From Azadirachta indica (lineage: Eukaryota; Streptophyta; Magnoliopsida; Sapindales; Meliaceae), in NCBI GenBank assembly GCA_022749755.1, contig CM040440.1, forward strand, positions 3,805,769-3,869,768: a stretch of 64,000 bases of DNA, given 5' to 3'. Of this stretch, positions 59,209 to 64,000 are shown one piece after another; position 1 is the stretch's first letter; every line of letters starts with the position of its first letter. Made by a program: the position numbers and the translations under genes. The notes under the pieces are model-generated. The model made no database searches and was not told where the DNA came from. It saw only the letters and a list, made by a program, of their open reading frames with translations.

Positions 59209-61313
59209 CTATATGACTACAATAACTTTGAGAAATGTGTCATCATGTCTCGTTCTAATTATCATGGCGGCCAAGAATACGAAGCATACCATGTAGAGGG
59301 CAAATCCCATCATTGTAGATGCAATAAAAATAACTAAAGAGGCTATATTAACATCGACTAATTGTGCCCAACAAAGGATGATGGCTGCCATGAAAGCAAG
59401 AGACATAGATGTAGTGTCACAAATGATGAACATTTGTAGTGCCCAAGCATTTCCTGCTGTGGGAGGCATCTGGTGAGAAGCACCAAACGCCGCAACAACA
59501 ATAATTGTTACTACCACAAGAAGGACGTTTGTCCTGTCCTTAACATCTTCCATTCGAGGTGGCTTGCTTTCCATGCCTAGATCTTCAATCACCCTCAAAC
59601 AATTTTTAACGAAGGAGCCACGAGAAGGGGAAGCACCGAAGACATGAAAGTAATTAAACATAAATAAGATCAATAACATCGACATCTGTAAGAAGTTAAA
59701 AAAATCGGATAATCACTTTAAAATGTTTAGGTGCAATGTATTCGCAATTAATAAAAACACTTAAAAAGACCTTGGAAGCTCTCTATATGCATCTCGTACC
59801 ATTCCATATAAATTTGGTTCCTTAGATTTCTTTGGGTGAAAGTCTAAATACTTCTGTAGAATGCTTTACATTATCGCCATAGGCTTCCATGCTTCGGCCG
59901 ATACCAATTCTTCCGTCAACTACCTGGTAAGATGAAAAAAGGAAAATAATATATATACCAAAGACAAACTAGACCAAATTAATACACGAAACAAAAAATC
60001 ACACACCTTTGCAGTTAGTATATTTTGTTTTTGGGGAGATGGTGGTCGCCTTTTACGCAGGCACAATATTATATGCTAATGCTTGTCTGTGTTTAACAGT
60101 ATCGTAGGCCGTATGGCCTTGATGGTTAACTATATCTGATTTAGCACGATTGTCCATCAACAGAAGACCCACCACCAAAGAATAGCCATGAGATGCTGCC
60201 AAATGTAATGATGTGTTTCCTTCATTGTGTTAACAAGCTTATGGCTCTTAGTTTCTAAGAGTATGCACCTTATAACATCTAGTTTCCCGTTGCCAGCTGC
60301 AAGATGAAGAATGTTCCGCTCTTTATTATAGAGCAATTCAGATAGTTCGGGCCATTTTGTAAGCAACTCCCCCACTACTCTAACATGGCCATTTCTGCAT
60401 GTAACATGGATAGGATATAGGCCTTCTTTATTCCTTTCAAGAGCACCATCACTACTATTTTCTAAGAGATAAACAACTCTATCAAAAAAACCTACTAATG
60501 CTGCATAATGAAGTGAGGTATTCTCACTTTTATTGAGTAAGCGATGTAACTCTGCCTTGTGTTTCCTTATTGTTTTTAAAGTATCTAACAGTCGAGGAAA
60601 ATTAAAAAACTCAAAATTAACATATATAAAAGGAAAATATATAGTAACGATGATACACAAAATTTAGTTAGAATATCAGAGAAAATACAAATGCACAGAG
60701 ACAGAGTAAGTTAGTATGTACCTAAGTCATGCACAGGGGATTTTCCTTCTAGCCTATGAATCAAACTGACACCCCTAGGCACAGCCTTCAGAATAAATTC
60801 AAGAATTTCGTTGTTCTCAGACTCAATAGCCAGACATAACGAAGATTTACCTGCATTGTTCTGACGATAACACACCCTGCTGAAACAGCGAACGAGCCAG
60901 AGTAATTATAGAGTCTGCATTTTCTTTTTCGTTAGCATCTTCGTTGTCATTCATGGATGTTAACAAAACCTCATGCAAAGCTATATTTCCTTTATTGTTA
61001 ATTATCTTCAGCAAGCTGTAAGATTTATTCGCAAAATGGTTTATAACGTTGACAAGTATTCTAACCGGGTTTAATTTCCCAGCTTTAGCAGCAACATAAA
61101 GAGCAGTATCTCTTTTCTTGTTAGTCATGGTGATCAGAGCAGGAAAATTTAGTGCATGACTTAGGAAAATTTAGCAGCAACGTGAAGGAATGAATTCCCC
61201 AATGGGCTTACCTTGTGAAAAATGCTCGACATAACTGGATTACTATTGTCACGAAAAGGATAGGCATTGGTATCCCCTTTCACTGCTGCCTCAAAAAGTT
61301 CAGGTTCCATCAT
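59209..61313 (-). pseudogene. Ankyrin-repeat / PGG-domain gene (ITN1/ACD6-like), broken
   Basis: Minus strand, from MMEPELFEAAVKGDTNA (61313) through ankyrin repeats to a C-terminal PGG-type membrane domain. Repeat pieces: KKRDTALYVAAKAGKLNPV, KGNIALHEVLL, GKSSLCLAIESENNEILEF, SENTSLHYAALVGFFDRVVY, EGLYPIHVTCRNGHVRVVGE and NILHLAAGNGKLDVI. Breaks: a stop and apparent deletion after FLHVAAKFS near 61168, a frameshift near 60867-60880, and another at 60228-60232 before SLHLAASHGYSLVVGL. The last exon (59685-59209) has DRTNVLLVVVTIIVVAAFGA and three membrane segments, but the Pro-Gly-Gly motif itself is absent. Intact relatives act in biotic and salt-stress signalling at the plasma membrane. With at least three disruptions it is non-functional, or part of a tandem family whose active copies lie elsewhere. 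Confidence 0.82.
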
Positions 61314-61399
61314 TTCCTGCTATGAATGAAGCTCATAGCACAGATATCATAGCTTCGTTTGATTCAAGCGTGTACAGACTAATATCATACCCCTGCCGT

Positions 61400-61473
61400 G
61401 TTATTAACGATTTTTGAGTGATTGACATTGTCTTAGTTAAGACAATGTCAATCACTCAAAAATCTTTAATAAC
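61400..61473. repeat. Near-perfect 36-bp inverted repeat (2-bp loop)
   Basis: The left arm 61400-61435 and right arm 61438-61473 are complementary at 35 of 36 positions, separated by GT. The inner arm is GAGTGATTGACATTGTCTTA. A partial diverged copy follows at about 61513-61565. Confidence 0.9.
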
Positions 61474-61620
61474 AGACAATGTGGCGTGTATAGTTTATAG
61501 AAGACCACGAAAAGACAATGTCAATGATGATTTTGAGTGATTAACATTGTCTTGACTAAGATAATGTGGTGTGTTATAGTTCATAGAACAACAAGAAAAG
61601 AATAACGTCAACGACGTATC
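61474..61620. repeat. Degenerate tandem duplication next to the hairpin
   Basis: GACAATGTGGCGTGTATAG (about 61475) and GATAATGTGGTGTGTTATAG (about 61560) begin two related units, each continuing with TAGAA..AC.A.GAAAAGA and a GTCAA-GA-G end. The hairpin arm sequence recurs between them. Confidence 0.65.
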
Positions 61621-61873
61621 TTCCAAATTCCCTTCCAACTTAAACATAACATGGGGTGGGACCTATAATTAAAATTAATAAAAAAAAGGAAGAAAATTTT
61701 GCTGAGCTAGATGCAAAATTTATAGAACACGGTGAAATAAGAAACAAAAAAAAGTTGCACGTTGCATCAACATGGTTAGAATACAGTAAAAAAAATTATT
61801 TTACTACGCTAACTTCTTTGGTGTGCCTATTTTTGTTGATCAAATTATAAAAGGCAGTCTGAGAAAGCTTGTT

Positions 61874-61881
61874 TATAAATA
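61874..61881 (+). promoter_or_regulatory. TATA box in the 5' LTR
   Basis: TATAAATA is preserved at the same place in the 3' LTR (62982-62989), the expected site for LTR transcription start some 30 bases downstream. Confidence 0.6.
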
Positions 61882-61986
61882 GTAAGCTCCCCGCTTTATT
61901 TCAATCATCTCAGAATCTCTTCAAGAAAAAGGATCCGCAATTATCTTAGTAAAGGCAAGAAGATGGACAGGCTAAGGAAGAGCAGA

Positions 61987-62156
61987 TTTACCACACCAAA
62001 AAGTACGAGGGTTTCCACACTAGGAAGAATGTAAAGGATTATCACACCAAAGAGTGTGAGGGTCTTTCATACTCGGGAAAATGTAAGTTTACCATACTAG
62101 GGATAGTGTGAGGGTTTACCAAGGGTAAGGATTTACTACACTAAGGAGAGTGGAAG
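61987..62156 (+). repeat. Tandem mini-repeat array in the LTR, some units hairpin-forming
   Basis: About seven imperfect units on the pattern TTTACCACACTAGGGAGAGT followed by GTGAGGG. Several pair internally, e.g. CACACcaaagaGTGTG at 62043-62058. Confidence 0.75.
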
Positions 62157-62491
62157 CTTTATTTGTAAAATAGAGAGCTGTGGTCCACCACTTTATTAGA
62201 GAGAGTAATTAGTGATGAGATTATTATTGTATTGCTTTTATTGTCTTGAGTGTATAGTTTAGATCTCAATAAAACTTGAGAGATTGTATGGTATTACTAT
62301 TTTAAATAGTAAAAAATTATTCAGAGTTGTCTTGTAAAATGATTTTTCATATAAAATATTAGTGTTTTGTATTATTCTCGTACTTATATATATATTATTT
62401 CTGTATACGTTCTTATTCACTGACGTGTTGACGTGAGCTTTACGAATTAATTTCTTTACTATCGAGTTGTTTTTCTAGAGAGCCCAACAAA

Positions 62492-62500
62492 TGGTATTAG
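62492..62500 (+). other. Primer-binding site of the mini element (initiator-Met-like)
   Basis: TGGTATTAG two bases after the LTR end, matching the first nine of TGGTATCAG except one position. Confidence 0.6.
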
Positions 62501-62754
62501 TGTGTGGATAGAGTAGGAGACTATTCATATAGTGTTACTGTTCATAGATACTTGGGGTACTGTTTATACAAACATAGAATATTGTTCATAATGAATAAAG
62601 ATCAGCTAGTTTGTGGTGAAAGATCAAGCATGATGATTAAAGAGATGAGACTACAAAACAGAGGAACAAAGAACTAGTTTTAGTTATATTCTAAGCTAGA
62701 AGGCATCAAATCCCACTTAAATATGGTGGATGGGGATTTACGGAGGTCCACTTA

Positions 62755-63783
62755 TGGTGGGACGCATAATTAATATTAATAAGATAACAAAGAAGAAGAA
62801 GAAAATTTTGCACAATCGGTGCAAAAATTCTAGAACGCAATGAAATGGAAAAAGAAAAAAGTTGCACGTTGCACAAACACAATTAGAAAACAACGAAGCA
62901 AATTACTTTATCGCATTAACTTTTTTGGCGATGCTTATCTTTGTTGACCAGATTATAGAAGGCGGTTTAGGGTAGTTTTCCTATAAATAGCAAACTCCTA
63001 TCCTCATTTCAATCATCCCAAGATCTCTCTCAAAAAAAGAATCCCTATTTATCCCAGTAAAGGCAAAAAGATGGGTAAACTAAGGGAAAAGAGGTTTACC
63101 ATACCAAAAAAACTTAGGGTTTTGGAACTATGGAGAGTGTAAAAGTTTACTATATTAGGGAAAGTGTGAGAATTTATCACACTAAAGAATGAGAGGGTTT
63201 TTCATACTAAAAAGACTACGAGGGTTTATCATGTGAGGAAAAATATGAGGGTTTTTAATATGAGGGAGAGTGTAAAGCTCTATTTATAAAATAGAGAGTT
63301 ATGGTTCTACCATTTTATCAGAGAGAGTATTTATGGGTGAGATTATTGTTATATTACCTTTATTTTCTTAAATGTATACATTAGGCCTTTGTAAAATGTG
63401 AGAGATTATATTGTACTATTGTTTTAAATATTAAAGAATTATATCAGAGTTATCTCATTATTTTTTCCTTGACATGAAAGGATTTTCTATATAAAATATT
63501 GGTATTTTATATTATTTTCGTACTTATATGTGGCAAAGTTAAGATGAATGTTTAGGGGGGTTAAAATGTAATGATCTAAACTTTGAAGAGGCCAAAAGAA
63601 TAAAAGTACAATTTAAAAGATTACAATTGATAATGATTACTCCAAACCTTCGAAATTTTCGTGACGTGACTCCGCCACAGCTTATATTTATATTCTTCAG
63701 TATATGTTATTATTTACCTCAGATGTCGATGTGAACTCTACGAATTACTTTTGCTACTATCGAGTTGTTTAGAGAGGTTAACA
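62755..63783 (+). repeat. 3' LTR of the mini element, with insertion
   Basis: About 1029 bp. Colinear with the 5' LTR: TATA box 62982-62989, about seven mini-repeat units at 63095-63277. It is longer because of a 151-bp insertion near its 3' end. Confidence 0.75.
63530..63680. mobile_element. 151-bp insertion flanked by 7-bp direct repeat
   Basis: CTTATAT occurs at 63523-63529 and again at 63681-63687, while the 5' LTR has it once. The insert begins GTGGC and ends GCCACAG, a 5-bp inverted end. Non-coding; looks like a small non-autonomous element. Confidence 0.65.
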
Positions 63784-64000
63784 GATAAGTCCATTACAAC
63801 CATTTATCTTGAGGAGACTACAATTTATTAGTACTTTCGAAATAAAAATCGTCTCCGTTTAATTTGGACAACATTTGAATTTCAAAGAAAAGACTTGTTG
63901 GGTGAAATAGAAAATTAGTAAATAGACTAGTAGTAATACTGAGTGTTCTTACACACTATATGGAGCATGCTCCACCAAGCGAAATTAGTTAGTCGTCAGT
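63784..64000. other. Right edge, nothing recognised
   Basis: AT-rich flank of the mini element, cut by the window end. Confidence 0.4.

Larger units (their letters stand above)
61652..62489 (+). repeat. 5' LTR of the mini element
   Basis: 838 bp. Contains TATAAATA (61874-61881), a run of about seven 25-bp repeat units (61987-62156) and AATAAA at about 62268. It is aligned throughout with the 3' copy. Confidence 0.75.
61652..63783 (+). mobile_element. Coding-free mini LTR retroelement (TRIM/LARD-like)
   Basis: Two direct repeats (61652-62489 and 62755-63783) start TGG..GTGGGAC and end AACA. Between them are only about 265 bases: a primer site at the left (TGGTATTAG) and a purine-rich stretch near 62724-62745 at the right. 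No open frame suggests gag or pol. Flanks do not give a clean target duplication (TAACA left, GATAA right). Confidence 0.75.

Overview
This is nuclear DNA from a flowering plant, a eudicot. Genes have GT-AG introns, the intergenic DNA is AT-rich with many microsatellites, and the products include a protochlorophyllide reductase, a beta-expansin, an AP2/ERF factor and a plant-type tetraspanin. Retrotransposon remains and a piece of plastid DNA are also present. The gene content would suit a woody eudicot such as Citrus, but no species was established. Exon borders below were read by eye from splice sites and reading-frame phase.

Layout. 1-8.1 kb: a small unknown gene, an NDR1/HIN1-like (LEA_2) membrane protein and an IST1-like ESCRT gene, all on +. 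8.1-13.3 kb: gene-less, repeat-rich. 13.3-14.7 kb: an ERF053/054-type AP2/ERF gene carrying a one-base frameshift. 17.5-19.4 kb: a five-exon protochlorophyllide reductase gene broken by an apparent 13-base deletion. 22.6-25.7 kb (-): an intronless PRP6/STABILIZED1 spliceosomal gene. 27.4-29.6 kb (+): a polyol transporter 4-like gene. 31.5-33.6 kb (-): a LanC-like (GCL2/GCR2) gene. 34.9-35.7 kb: foldback and MITE-like DNA. 36.3 kb (-): a nuclear tRNA-Phe(GAA). 36.7-38.6 kb (+): clathrin light chain with a repeat-rich tail. 40.5-42.4 kb (-): beta-expansin. 43.1-43.9 kb: rearranged Ty3/gypsy pieces. 47.8-50.5 kb (-): tetraspanin 18/19-like. 51.3-52.2 kb (-): a GNAT acetyltransferase.

The last 12 kb is repeat territory. 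A whole but decayed Ty3/gypsy element (52440-58646) has both LTRs and a degenerate initiator-Met primer site; about 1.45 kb of plastid DNA sits inside its reverse transcriptase, recognisable from the trnV-UAC 3' exon. It is followed by a broken ankyrin/PGG gene (ITN1/ACD6-like), a near-perfect 36-bp hairpin, and a coding-free mini LTR retroelement (61652-63783). The LTRs of that mini element contain about seven 25-bp repeats downstream of a TATA box, some of them short hairpins. Its 3' LTR carries a 151-bp insertion flanked by a 7-bp direct repeat.

The genes do not form one pathway. They are ordinary housekeeping and wall/membrane genes. The run ERF, PLT4, LanC-like, clathrin light chain, beta-expansin, tetraspanin is collinear with the Arabidopsis chromosome 2 block near At2g20740-At2g20880, as I recall it. 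That supports the identifications and suggests that POR, STA1 and the repeats are lineage-specific placements.
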